From Pedobacter heparinus DSM 2366 (GTDB lineage Bacteria > Bacteroidota > Bacteroidia > Sphingobacteriales > Sphingobacteriaceae), in the NCBI RefSeq assembly GCF_000023825.1, contig NC_013061.1, positions 2,666,001 through 2,730,000 on the forward strand: a stretch of 64,000 bases of DNA. The letters run 5' to 3'. The notes beneath the pieces were generated by a model that was not told the DNA's origin, searched no databases, and was given only the letters and a program-made list of their open reading frames with translations. Of the stretch, positions 26,991 through 35,604 are shown piece after piece (the stretch's first letter is position 1; every line of letters starts with the position of its first letter). The position numbers and the translations under genes were made by a program.

Positions 26991-27878
26991 TTAATAGTTA
27001 AATTCAATAGCAGGTAAGCCTTTGAAAGAACTATTCCTGATTACAAAAATGGCCCCAGCCTCGGGTTGTTTTTTTAAATCAGATGTGCTGAGCCCGGTTC
27101 TTGCTGAAGTAACATATAAATCATTTAGATTTTTACCACCAAAGGTGCATGAAGTTACTCTGGCAACCGGCATAGGAATGCTCAACAATTTTTCACCATT
27201 TATAGGATCCCAACGTGTTATTTGCCATCCATCCCAATGCGCTACCCAAAGCATACCTTCATTGTCAATGGTCATTCCATCAGGGTATCCATCTTTTTCC
27301 GAAACTTTGATCACCACTTTCCTATTCGTTATAGTGCCTGTACTGCTATCATAATCATAAGAAACGATTTCGAAAGTAGGCGTATCAATGTAGTACAATG
27401 TCTTTTTATCACCGCTCCAAGCCAGACCGTTGGATATAGAAACCTCTGTGATTTTTTTATCTATCTTTAATTTTTCGTCCAGTGCATACACGCTGCCTTT
27501 TTTCTCCTCATCTGTAAGCGACATGGTTCCAACCCAAAACCTTCCTTCTGGGTCACATTTCCCCTCATTAAACCGATTAAAAGGTAAGTGAGTTTCCGGA
27601 TTTGAAATGAATTTTATCTCAGCGGTTTTCCTGTCGATAAAACTTATTCCACTTCTTAGCGCCGCTATAAAATTTCCATCTTTACAAAGCGCCATTGATC
27701 CGGTCAATGGAGGTACAGCCAGTTTGACATGTGTGCTATCTACTGGGCTATATTGATGGATTTCTCCCCTAAGGATATCTATCCAACAAATTACTTGTTT
27801 CTTCACATCCCAAACAGGACATTCTCCCAGCTGGCACCTATGCTTTGAAACTATATCTATTTGAAAAGGTGGTCGCAT
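26991..27878 (-). CDS. SMP-30/gluconolactonase-family lactonase
   Basis: A 295-residue six-bladed propeller lactonase: CQLGECPVWD with the metal-binding Glu near the N-terminus, FNEGKCDPEGRFWVGTM, SNGLAWSGDKKTLYYIDTP, YPDGMTIDNEGMLWVAHWDG, and a late CTFGGKNLNDLYVTSAR. Enzymes of this family open aldonolactones in a metal-dependent reaction. No signal peptide is seen, so it is cytoplasmic. It begins 6 bases after the dehydratase stop and would supply the open sugar acid to that dehydratase. The exact lactone is unknown; L-rhamnono- and L-fucono-lactone are the candidates suggested by context. Confidence 0.9.
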   Translation of the reverse strand: MRPPFQIDIVSKHRCQLGECPVWDVKKQVICWIDILRGEIHQYSPVDSTHVKLAVPPLTGSMALCKDGNFIAALRSGISFIDRKTAEIKFISNPETHLPFNRFNEGKCDPEGRFWVGTMSLTDEEKKGSVYALDEKLKIDKKITEVSISNGLAWSGDKKTLYYIDTPTFEIVSYDYDSSTGTITNRKVVIKVSEKDGYPDGMTIDNEGMLWVAHWDGWQITRWDPINGEKLLSIPMPVARVTSCTFGGKNLNDLYVTSARTGLSTSDLKKQPEAGAIFVIRNSSFKGLPAIEFNY

Positions 27879-27884
27879 ATCACC

Positions 27885-29597
27885 TTAATGAGAATCCCTT
27901 AATATTGCACTGCCAGATTTACCCCGCAAAATATCCAGGTCTGCTCCTAAGTGTGCTTGCTGTACATGATCTACATATAAACGTACATATCCCCTGTCGG
28001 TATGCTCAATCGCAGTCGCTTTATTTTCTTTCCGCTGGTTTATTTCTTCCTCACTTAACTGCACATTTAAGCTCCTGTTTGCCACATCAAGTACAATGAC
28101 ATCGCCATTTTGAATGATCCCTAATGTACCTCCTGCAGCCGATTCTGGTGAGACATGGAGCACAACAGTACCAAAAGCTGTTCCGCTCATTCTCCCATCA
28201 GAAATACGTACCATATCCGTTACGCCTTCAGCCAGTAGCTTTTTAGGGATGCCCATATTTCCTACTTCTGGCATACCAGGATAGCCTTTTGGCCCTACAT
28301 TTTTTAATACTAGAACACTGTCTTTGTCTACTTCCAAATCTGGGTCATCAATACGGGCCTTATAATCTTCAATATTTTCGAATACCACAGCCTTACCCAC
28401 ATGTTGCATCAAACTGGCACTTGCACAGGCAGGTTTCATCACAGCACCATCTTCACAAACATTACCTTTTAATACAATAACGCCCGAGATGGGATTAAAC
28501 GGATCAGACAAGGTAGAGATCACCTCTCTGTTGTAGCAAACCCCTTTCGCTGCATTTTCTCCAATAGTTCGGCCGTTTACGGTTATACAATCTGTGTGAA
28601 GTTCCTTTCTTAATTCTTGTAATACCGCAGGCAATCCGCCTGCATAGTATAAGTCTTCCATAAAATAGCGTCCCGATGGTTGCAAATTAACCATCAAAGG
28701 AATTTTAGCAAGCAAATCAAAATCTTCCAAGCTAAGATCAACACCAATACGCCCGGCAATTGCCAGCAAATGAATTACAAAATTGGTAGATCCGCTTATA
28801 GCAGCATTAACCATAATTGCATTTTCAAATGCTTTTTTCGTTAGGATATTTGATAATTTCAAATCTTCCTTCACCATTTCAACGATTCTCATACCAGATA
28901 AATGCGCTAAAACTTTACGACGCGAATCGGCTGCAGGGATCGCTGCATTATGTGGTAAAGACAAACCCAAAGATTCTACCATGCAGGCCATTGTTGAGGC
29001 TGTGCCCATTACGGCGCAGCTTCCGTTGCTCCGGCACATGCCAGCTTCAGCCATTTCTAAGTCTTCCATGTTCATCGTTCCAGATCGGCTGGCCTCACTA
29101 AACCTCCAAACATCAGAGGTTCCAATATCAGCCCCTTTGTATTTCCCGGTAAGCATGGGGCCTCCCGAAACCACAATAGAAGGAAGATCTACACTGCAAG
29201 CGCCCATTACTAAGGAAGGAGTCGTTTTATCGCAACCACAAAGTAGTACCACACCATCTAAGGGATTGGCACGGATAGATTCCTCTACATCCATACTTGC
29301 CAAATTCCGGTATAACATGGCTGTAGGTTTCATCAATGTTTCGCCCAATGACAATACCGGAAACTCTACAGGGAAACCTCCTGCTTCGTAAATTCCATGT
29401 TTTACAGATGCTGCCAGTTCACGCAGATGTCCGTTACATGGTGTTAGTTCAGACCAAGTATTACAGATTCCAATGACAGGTTTACCTTCAAATTGATGTG
29501 CCGGTACACCCTGATTTTTCATCCATGCACGATAAATTAACCCGTCTTTGCCCTTACGGCCAAACCAGTCTCGACTTCTAAGTTTTAATTCTGTCAT
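27885..29597 (-). CDS. IlvD/Edd-family sugar-acid dehydratase
   Basis: A 570-residue Fe-S dehydratase. Likely cluster ligands are Cys54 (ELTPCNGHL), Cys122 (CGCDKTTP) and Cys194 (NGSCAVMGTASTM). The GSCAVMGTASTM form is what I associate with the pentonate/hexonate branch (L-arabonate, D-xylonate) rather than with true dihydroxy-acid dehydratase, which has GMFTANSM. It would convert an aldonate to 2-keto-3-deoxyaldonate. It heads a two-gene unit with the lactonase. The L-rhamnonate and L-fuconate dehydratases I know of are in the enolase superfamily, so use of an IlvD/Edd enzyme here would be unusual. No isoleucine/valine biosynthesis genes are adjacent. Confidence 0.9.
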   Translation of the reverse strand: MTELKLRSRDWFGRKGKDGLIYRAWMKNQGVPAHQFEGKPVIGICNTWSELTPCNGHLRELAASVKHGIYEAGGFPVEFPVLSLGETLMKPTAMLYRNLASMDVEESIRANPLDGVVLLCGCDKTTPSLVMGACSVDLPSIVVSGGPMLTGKYKGADIGTSDVWRFSEASRSGTMNMEDLEMAEAGMCRSNGSCAVMGTASTMACMVESLGLSLPHNAAIPAADSRRKVLAHLSGMRIVEMVKEDLKLSNILTKKAFENAIMVNAAISGSTNFVIHLLAIAGRIGVDLSLEDFDLLAKIPLMVNLQPSGRYFMEDLYYAGGLPAVLQELRKELHTDCITVNGRTIGENAAKGVCYNREVISTLSDPFNPISGVIVLKGNVCEDGAVMKPACASASLMQHVGKAVVFENIEDYKARIDDPDLEVDKDSVLVLKNVGPKGYPGMPEVGNMGIPKKLLAEGVTDMVRISDGRMSGTAFGTVVLHVSPESAAGGTLGIIQNGDVIVLDVANRSLNVQLSEEEINQRKENKATAIEHTDRGYVRLYVDHVQQAHLGADLDILRGKSGSAILRDSH

Positions 29598-29900
29598 TAT
29601 ATTAAATTATAATAGCTTTGGATTCATTAATGCATCAACTCATAAAAATTTCAATTACAAATCCGGTCAAAAATCCGCTCAATGCAATAATTTTTTCCTT
29701 GGTCATACAAATGTGATGTTACATTGCTCACAAATGATTATAAATTTGACTTCAAAAGTCTCGTTGATTTTCAAATGTACAAGTGTCCCAAGTATATCAA
29801 AGACACAAATTTTGCTACTTCCTACACATTATTTACATGGGATTTTATGGCAATAGTAAACCGACTTTGTAATAAAGATGATAATTCTCTTTCGGATAAT

Positions 29901-29919
29901 TACACTATCCGTTAGTGTA
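29901..29919. promoter_or_regulatory. Perfect palindrome TACACTA-N5-TAGTGTA, candidate operator
   Basis: Seven-base arms TACACTA and TAGTGTA flank TCCGT. The half-site TACACTA also occurs within the conserved cores upstream of susC (8995-9001) and of the SDR2 gene (26889-26895). The site lies about 300 bases upstream of the dehydratase start. A shared regulator is suggested, not shown. Confidence 0.4.
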
Positions 29920-29987
29920 CCTAACTGAACTTAAGGGTAAATAAGTGAAGTAATTTCCCCCTGTGATTTTGCACTTGTGAAAAATTC

Positions 29988-30026
29988 AAAAAAAGGGACA
30001 AAATCGGTCAAAAAGGGACGAAATAC
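29988..30026. repeat. Two direct repeats of AAAAAGGGAC(A/G)AAAT, period about 21
   Basis: AAAAAGGGACAAAAT is followed by AAAAAGGGACGAAAT one base different, separated by CGGTC. Only two copies are present, in the dehydratase-mnmE intergenic space. The function is unknown; it could be a regulatory site or chance in an A-rich stretch. Confidence 0.4.
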
Positions 30027-30100
30027 GATTCAACAAAAAATCGTTTAATAATTGATTATAAGCAGTTTAATATTGTTTTTATTTGTGGTGTTTTGTGGGT

Positions 30101-31477
30101 TTACTTGCCAATGCAGAACTTACTGAAGATATTTTCCAACAGGTCATCCGTAGATACAACTCCTGTAATGAGCCCTAGATAATGGAGCGCCTGTTTAATA
30201 TCCATAGCCAAAAAATCAGATGTTACAGGGTTACGCAAACCTTCAGCTACATTATTTAAAGCAGCACGGGTCTTTTCCAAAGCCTCAACATGCCTGATAT
30301 TGGTAACCATCGTATGGTTATCTGAAAGCTTATCTCCTACTGCAATTTCATACAACAATTGTTTAAAGTCTTCAATATTTTGATGCTCCTTAGCAGAAAT
30401 AGAAATAAAGCTGATATCAGAAGGCAATTTCAGTTCCTTTAGTCGGTCGCTGTAAGAAAGATCCATTTTGTTTGCAACGGCAATAAACGCAATTCCGGGT
30501 TTATGTAAACTTAAAATATCATCCCTTACTTCTGTAGCAGAAATATTTACTACGTCAAACAAATAAACCAATACAGCCGACTGACTAATTTTTTGCATGG
30601 TTTTTTCTACTCCAATAACCTCAATCGCATCAGTTGCCTCACGGATACCTGCTGTATCTATCAGTCTGAAATTGATGCCATTAATGTTAAGCACCTCCTC
30701 TATCGTATCCCGTGTAGTACCGGCAATTTCACTTACAATAGCCCTGTCTTCATTTAACAGAGCATTTAATAATGTTGATTTACCTGCATTTGGACGGCCG
30801 GCAATCACTGTATTGATGCCCATTTTTATAACATTGCCCAGTTCAAAAGAGCGTATCAGCTTATTTAGTACCAGGGTTATTTTATTGATCAGTTCCTGTA
30901 GCTGCCCCCTGTTGGCAAACTCAACATCCTCTTCAGCAAAATCAAGCTCAAGTTCAATCATCGAAGCAAAATGGATCAGCTGTTCCCTCAGCACATTTAA
31001 TTCTGTGCTAAAACCACCCCTTAACTGGTTCATAGCTACACTATGAGCAGCGGCTGAATCTGAAGATATCAGATCAGCAACAGCCTCTGCCTGAGAAAGA
31101 TCAAGTCCTCCATTTAAAAAGGCCCTTAACGTAAATTCCCCTGGCTTAGCTGCTGAAGCCCCTTTTCTGATGAGCAAATTAATGATCTGCTGAATGATAT
31201 AATTTGAACCATGACAGGAAATCTCTACTACATTTTCTTTAGTATAAGATTTAGGAGCCACAAACAAACTTACAAGCACCTCATCTATAACGATATCACC
31301 ATCTTTAATTAAACCAAAATGTATTGTATGTGATGCCTGGGCAAGCAAGTTTTTGCCACTAAAAACCGAATTGGTAATGGCAATAGCATCTTTTCCCGAA
31401 AGGCGGATTACTCCTATAGCACCCAGTCCGGGTGGGGTAGACAAAGCAACTATAGTCTCATTTGTAATCATGGTCAA
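30101..31477 (-). CDS. mnmE: tRNA-5-carboxymethylaminomethyluridine GTPase MnmE
   Basis: A 458-residue GTPase acting with MnmG to modify wobble uridine 34 of certain tRNAs. The N-terminal formyl-tetrahydrofolate-binding domain starts TIVALSTPPGLGAIGVIRLSG. A helical domain follows, with an inserted G domain carrying GRPNAGKST (P-loop), DTAGIRE (G3) and NKMD (G4). The C-terminus is the invariant FCIGK, whose Cys is needed for modification. Length is normal. It is the first clearly housekeeping gene to the right of the sugar loci and is transcribed away from the AI-2E family gene. Confidence 0.98.
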   Translation of the reverse strand: MTMITNETIVALSTPPGLGAIGVIRLSGKDAIAITNSVFSGKNLLAQASHTIHFGLIKDGDIVIDEVLVSLFVAPKSYTKENVVEISCHGSNYIIQQIINLLIRKGASAAKPGEFTLRAFLNGGLDLSQAEAVADLISSDSAAAHSVAMNQLRGGFSTELNVLREQLIHFASMIELELDFAEEDVEFANRGQLQELINKITLVLNKLIRSFELGNVIKMGINTVIAGRPNAGKSTLLNALLNEDRAIVSEIAGTTRDTIEEVLNINGINFRLIDTAGIREATDAIEVIGVEKTMQKISQSAVLVYLFDVVNISATEVRDDILSLHKPGIAFIAVANKMDLSYSDRLKELKLPSDISFISISAKEHQNIEDFKQLLYEIAVGDKLSDNHTMVTNIRHVEALEKTRAALNNVAEGLRNPVTSDFLAMDIKQALHYLGLITGVVSTDDLLENIFSKFCIGK

Positions 31478-31565
31478 TGTTCGTTAAGTTTGATTTCTGG
31501 CACAAAATTAGCCAAACATTCGGTACCTTTTACTGTTTACCACTTGAAAAACAAACAAATTACGA

Positions 31566-32699
31566 ATGAAAGACATGCCGCTAACCGTCAGAAGATCTAT
31601 TGAACTACTTGGAATTGCCCTTATTGGTGCCATTCTTGTCATTGGAAATGATATCATTATGCCAGTTATCATGGCTTTTTTTATCAGCATCGTGCTGCTT
31701 CCAATATTTCGCTTCTTAAAAAAACACAAGTTTCCAGAAATAGTCGCCATTATACTCCCTATCCTGCTGGTTGCAATTTTTGTAGGAGTAATTGTATGGT
31801 TCTTTTCCGCTCAGATTGGTGTTTTAGTTGCCGATTTCCCACAGATAAAAAATAATGTAAACTCACACTTAAAATCACTCAGCGAATGGTTTAGCACTAT
31901 AAGCCATGTTTCAACAAGGGAACAGATGAAGTTCATTACTGAAAAAAGTGATGATTTATTAGGAATGGCTGGAAAAGCAGCAAGCGGGGCTGCTGTAACG
32001 CTAAGTTCCATTTTTGTATTTGTCGGACTACTTCCGATTTACATCTACCTGATGCTTTTTTATAAGGATATATTACTTCGCTTCATCTTCATGTGGTTTA
32101 AATCCGATCACCACCCAAAAGTAAAAGAAGCGATCTATGAGACTGAAGCCATCATCAAAAATTACCTGGTAGGATTATTGATCCAGGTGACCTACATGAC
32201 CATCCTTCTGGGTGGAATCCTGTTGCTGGTAGGGATTAAACATGCCTTATTAATTGGTGTTATTTTCGCTATTTTAAACCTTATTCCATATGTGGGTGCA
32301 TTAATTGGAAACATTATAGGTGTATTACTTACCCTCACCTCATCAACTGAACTATGGCCTGTAATTACCGTACTTGGCGTAATAGCCGTTGTTCAGTTTT
32401 TAGACAATAACATATTAATGCCCAGAATAGTTGGTTCCAAAGTAAAGATCAATGCCTTGTTTGCCATCCTGGGTGTAATTGTTGGTGGCAGTATCGCAGG
32501 TGTCTCCGGTATGTTTCTCTCCATGCCCATTATAGCCGTTTTAAAAGTGATTTTCGACCGGACCGAAACCTTTAAACAATGGGGGGTGCTATTTGGTGAT
32601 GAAAGACCTTCAAAAAGCCCCATGACCTTTCCTGCTTTCCGGAAAAAGAAAATTATACCTGTTAAGGCAGGCGTAGAAAAAACAAAAGAGAAGGATTAA
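31566..32699 (+). CDS. AI-2E family (PerM-type) membrane transporter
   Basis: A 377-residue multi-spanning inner membrane protein. It shows the family's N-terminal pair of helices (IALIGAILVIGNDIIMPVIMAFFISIVLLPIF), a long soluble segment, and the diagnostic late block ILNLIPYVGALIGNIIGVLLTL, then PRIVGSKVKINALFAILGVIVGG. Members include TqsA and PerM and have been linked to AI-2 or ion export; substrate cannot be inferred. A basic cytoplasmic tail ends the protein. The final codons and stop form the left arm and loop of a strong terminator stem. Confidence 0.92.
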   Translation: MKDMPLTVRRSIELLGIALIGAILVIGNDIIMPVIMAFFISIVLLPIFRFLKKHKFPEIVAIILPILLVAIFVGVIVWFFSAQIGVLVADFPQIKNNVNSHLKSLSEWFSTISHVSTREQMKFITEKSDDLLGMAGKAASGAAVTLSSIFVFVGLLPIYIYLMLFYKDILLRFIFMWFKSDHHPKVKEAIYETEAIIKNYLVGLLIQVTYMTILLGGILLLVGIKHALLIGVIFAILNLIPYVGALIGNIIGVLLTLTSSTELWPVITVLGVIAVVQFLDNNILMPRIVGSKVKINALFAILGVIVGGSIAGVSGMFLSMPIIAVLKVIFDRTETFKQWGVLFGDERPSKSPMTFPAFRKKKIIPVKAGVEKTKEKD

Positions 32700-32717
32700 C
32701 CCTTCTCTTTTGTTTTT
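32681..32717. terminator. Rho-independent terminator after the AI-2E family gene
   Basis: A perfect 14-base stem: AACAAAAGAGAAGG (32681-32694) pairs with CCTTCTCTTTTGTT (32701-32714) around a 6-base loop, followed by more Ts. The TAA stop of the upstream gene lies in the loop, so the arms double as its last codons. It separates convergent genes and could serve argS from the other side. Confidence 0.85.
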
Positions 32718-32743
32718 AAACAGCATACTATACAAACAGGAGA

Positions 32744-34525
32744 CTACATGCGTTCAGGAACTGTTATCCCTAAAATACGCATCCCGCGTTTCAAAACATC
32801 AGCCGTTACAAAACTTAAATTTAAACGATACAGTTTAACAGTTTCATTTTCTTCTTTAATAATAGGCGGTGTTTCGTGATAAAATTTGTTAAATAGTTTG
32901 GCCACTTCATATAAATAATTAGCCAAAGTAGCCGGGCTATAGGCTTTTGCAGCCGAAGCAATCTCGGCCGGATATTTTGCCAGCAACATGATCATTTCCA
33001 GTTCAGTTCCTGTAATGGAGGCATCAGAAACACCTTTTGCAGAAAAATCATAGTCTGCTTTACTAAGCAAAGATTTAATCCTGGCGTGTGTATATTGTAT
33101 AAAAGGCCCAGTATTTCCCTGGAAGTCGATAGATTCCGAAGGATCGAACAACAGACGTTTTTTGGGCTCAACCTTTAACAGGAAATACTTGAGCGCCCCT
33201 AAGCCAATGTTGTAAAATAACTCTTTCTTTTCCTTTTCCTCAAAATCATTCACTTTACCCAGTATTTCAGTTTTTGCCCTCGCAGTCTCAATCATTTCAG
33301 CTACCAGATCGTCAGCGTCTACAACGGTCCCCTCTCTGGATTTCATCTTTCCGCTAGGTAAATCAACCATACCGTATGACAAGTGGTGTAGTCCCTTGGC
33401 CCAGCTCTTACCTAACTTTTCCAGAATCAAAAACAAAACCTTAAAATGATAGTCCTGCTCATTGCCAACTACATAAATAGATTCATCCATCTTAAAGTCA
33501 TCATACTTCATCTGAGCAGTGCCTAAATCCTGGGTGATATATACCGAGGTACCATCAGCACGCAATACCAATTTCTGGTCCAGTCCATCTTCTGTAAGAT
33601 CTATCCATACCGAACCATCTGGTTTTTTAAAGAAAATTCCTTTTTCCAGCCCCTCATCAACCGTATCCTTACCTAGTAAATAAGTATTGCTCTCGTAATA
33701 ATATTTGTCAAAATCGACCCCCAGGTTTTTATAAGATACATCAAAGCCAGCATATACCCAGCCGTTCATTTTCTTCCACAGGTCGATTACTTCTGGTACA
33801 CCAGCTTCCCAATCCAGAAGCATTTTCTGTGCTTCTTTAATCAAAGGAGCATTTTTCTTAGCTTCTTCTTCCGTTTGGCCTTCCAGTTTTAAAGTATCTA
33901 TTTCCTTTTTATATTCCTTATCAAAAATCACATAATACTTACCTACCAGATGGTCTCCTTTAAGCAAAGCACTTTCAGGGGTCTCGCCATTACCCCATTT
34001 TTGCCAGGCCAGCATAGATTTGCAGATGTGAATTCCTCTGTCGTTCACCAAGTTTACCTTAATTACTTCATAGCCATCCGCTTTAAGTAGTTCAGCTACA
34101 GAATAACCCAATAAATTGTTCCTTACATGTCCCAGGTGTAAGGGTTTATTGGTATTGGGCGAAGAATATTCTACCATTACCTTTTTCCCATTAGGTTTAA
34201 TGGCAGCAAAAGAAGGGTCTAATAAGGAGGTATTAAACAGGTTTAGCCAGTAAGCATCAGCAATGCTAAGATTTAAAAAGCCTTTGATCACATTAAACGT
34301 CCTGATTTCTGGAATATGCTGTACTAAATATTCACCCAGATCAGCAGCTGTTACCTCCGGTGATTTCTTGGAAAAGCGTACTATAGGAAATACTACGATG
34401 GTAATTTGTCCTTCAAATTCTGTCCTGGTATCCTGTAAACTTACCTGGTTTTCCGGTAAGTCCTGATGATATAGTTCTTTTACTGCCGCGATGGTTGAGG
34501 CAATGATATGTTGTTCGATGTTCAT
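32744..34525 (-). CDS. argS: Arginine--tRNA ligase
   Basis: A 593-residue class I aminoacyl-tRNA synthetase. It has the ArgRS-specific N-terminal tRNA-binding domain, the HIGH-type motif in NTNKPLHLGHVRNN, and a KMSK-equivalent LPSGKMKSREGTVVDADDL. The C-terminal DALR anticodon-binding domain starts around LLAKYPAEIASAAKAYSP and ends GMRILGITVPERM. Cytoplasmic and essential for translation. It follows the arginase gene by 23 bases on the same strand, placing arginine charging and arginine breakdown together. Confidence 0.98.
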   Translation of the reverse strand: MNIEQHIIASTIAAVKELYHQDLPENQVSLQDTRTEFEGQITIVVFPIVRFSKKSPEVTAADLGEYLVQHIPEIRTFNVIKGFLNLSIADAYWLNLFNTSLLDPSFAAIKPNGKKVMVEYSSPNTNKPLHLGHVRNNLLGYSVAELLKADGYEVIKVNLVNDRGIHICKSMLAWQKWGNGETPESALLKGDHLVGKYYVIFDKEYKKEIDTLKLEGQTEEEAKKNAPLIKEAQKMLLDWEAGVPEVIDLWKKMNGWVYAGFDVSYKNLGVDFDKYYYESNTYLLGKDTVDEGLEKGIFFKKPDGSVWIDLTEDGLDQKLVLRADGTSVYITQDLGTAQMKYDDFKMDESIYVVGNEQDYHFKVLFLILEKLGKSWAKGLHHLSYGMVDLPSGKMKSREGTVVDADDLVAEMIETARAKTEILGKVNDFEEKEKKELFYNIGLGALKYFLLKVEPKKRLLFDPSESIDFQGNTGPFIQYTHARIKSLLSKADYDFSAKGVSDASITGTELEMIMLLAKYPAEIASAAKAYSPATLANYLYEVAKLFNKFYHETPPIIKEENETVKLYRLNLSFVTADVLKRGMRILGITVPERM

Positions 34526-34548
34526 ATACTAAATAATTCTCAAATCTA

Positions 34549-35499
34549 CTATTCGTTTCTGAAAGCATTGGTAGCTTTAATTAAAATTTCAAAGGCATGC
34601 TCTGCCATTTGGTTCTCCCGGTCTAATGTTGGGTTTACTTCTACAATTTCAAAGCAGCAAACCTTTTGGTTAGTAATCAGGCGAGACATTAAATTACCCG
34701 CTTCCCTTTCCGTTAATCCCTGCGCAACCGGTGTTCCGGTTCCTCTTGAGGCCGTTGGGTCAAGTGAATCTACATCAAAAGAAACATAGATCAGGTCGCA
34801 ATGGTCCAGGTACTTAAGCGTTTCTATTACCGTCCGTTCCACTCCTCTTTTCCGCAGTTCTGCAGTAGTAAATATTTTTACCTTGTTCTTTTTAAGCAAT
34901 TGTTCTTCCGGGCGCTCCATCTCTCTTGCAGAGATCAATACCAGGTCGCGGTAACTGATTTTAGGCGCTATCTTACCCACATTTTTAAGCTGGTACCAGT
35001 AATTGATGGTTTCCTGGTCAAGCTTGTTCACTTTGGCATCTAAATTATCTTCATCGAGTGCCATAGCCAAAGGCATTCCATGCATATTTCCTGAAGGTGT
35101 AGTGTAAGGAGAATGTAAATCTGCATGCGCATCTATCCATACCACACCTAATTTTGCCTTCGGATGTACTGCTTTAATTCCGGCAATAGTACCGGCAGCT
35201 GTGCTGTGGTCGCCTGCCAGAACAATCGGAAATTCATCTTTATTTAAGGTAGCACTTACTTCATCACTCACCCGCTCTACCATCGTCAAAATACCCGAAA
35301 TCCGTTTTGCAAATGGGCTGCCCGTACTTTCCAGCAATAAATGGTTTTCATTAGGGATTTCTACAGACTTATGTTTTTTAAAAAATCTGCTGCCAAAATC
35401 GAGTGCTGCAATCTTAATTGCATCCACTCCTAAACTGGCCCCGCGAGTGCCAGCACCAATCTCAGATTTTACTTCTATAATTTTTAAAGTCTTAGTCAT
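34549..35499 (-). CDS. rocF: Arginase-family ureohydrolase, probably arginase
   Basis: About 316 residues from the ATG at 35499 (MTKTLKIIEVKSEIGAG); an in-frame ATG 24 codons earlier gives an unlikely tail. Metal ligands are visible: GDHSTAAG, the DAHADLHSP cluster, and SFDVDSLDPTASRGTGTP. The SGNMHGMPLA loop that reads L-arginine's carboxylate matches arginases rather than agmatinases, so the reaction is L-arginine to ornithine and urea. It is divergent from the arginine decarboxylase gene with 105 bases between starts. Agmatinase activity is a less likely alternative. Confidence 0.9.
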   Translation of the reverse strand: MTKTLKIIEVKSEIGAGTRGASLGVDAIKIAALDFGSRFFKKHKSVEIPNENHLLLESTGSPFAKRISGILTMVERVSDEVSATLNKDEFPIVLAGDHSTAAGTIAGIKAVHPKAKLGVVWIDAHADLHSPYTTPSGNMHGMPLAMALDEDNLDAKVNKLDQETINYWYQLKNVGKIAPKISYRDLVLISAREMERPEEQLLKKNKVKIFTTAELRKRGVERTVIETLKYLDHCDLIYVSFDVDSLDPTASRGTGTPVAQGLTEREAGNLMSRLITNQKVCCFEIVEVNPTLDRENQMAEHAFEILIKATNAFRNE

Positions 35500-35604
35500 A
35501 AAAAAAATACGGGTGTATTTTATAAAGTGTTTATCTTTGAGCCCAAAATTAAATATTTTAATTTGCCACACCTCATAAATAAATAATAGTTCAAAAATAA
35601 AAAA

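Larger units (their letters stand above)
29598..30100. other. 503-base intergenic region between dehydratase and mnmE
   Basis: I find no gene here. The region should hold the dehydratase promoter (leftward) and the 3' end of the mnmE transcript. It contains a TACACA-TTATTTACA segment (29823-29837) resembling the TACACTATTTACA core of regions A and B, a perfect 7-base inverted repeat (29901-29919), and a pair of GGGAC-containing direct repeats (29988-30026). A small plus-strand frame across 29548-29856 has no protein-like character. Confidence 0.6.

Noticed and set aside
28783..29391. 202-codon plus-strand open frame
   Set aside because: It is antisense to the strongly conserved dehydratase gene, whose cluster cysteines are intact; the peptide has low complexity and no recognisable domain.
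27885..29597. Calling the dehydratase IlvD (branched-chain amino acid synthesis)
   Set aside because: The GSCAVMGTASTM motif and the lactonase and dehydrogenase neighbours fit a sugar-acid dehydratase; no ilv genes are near.
1..30100. Mobile element or recent island boundary
   Set aside because: I found no transposase, integrase, tRNA target or terminal repeats; the duplication at 8857-9022 lacks flanking repeats of insertion type.
29598..30100. Small RNA gene or tRNA in the long intergenic region
   Set aside because: No cloverleaf or strong hairpin with T-run is present; only short repeats and a palindrome.
30597..31046. 149-codon plus-strand open frame
   Set aside because: Antisense to mnmE across its G domain; Ser/Leu-rich shadow frame without an own promoter or conserved motif.
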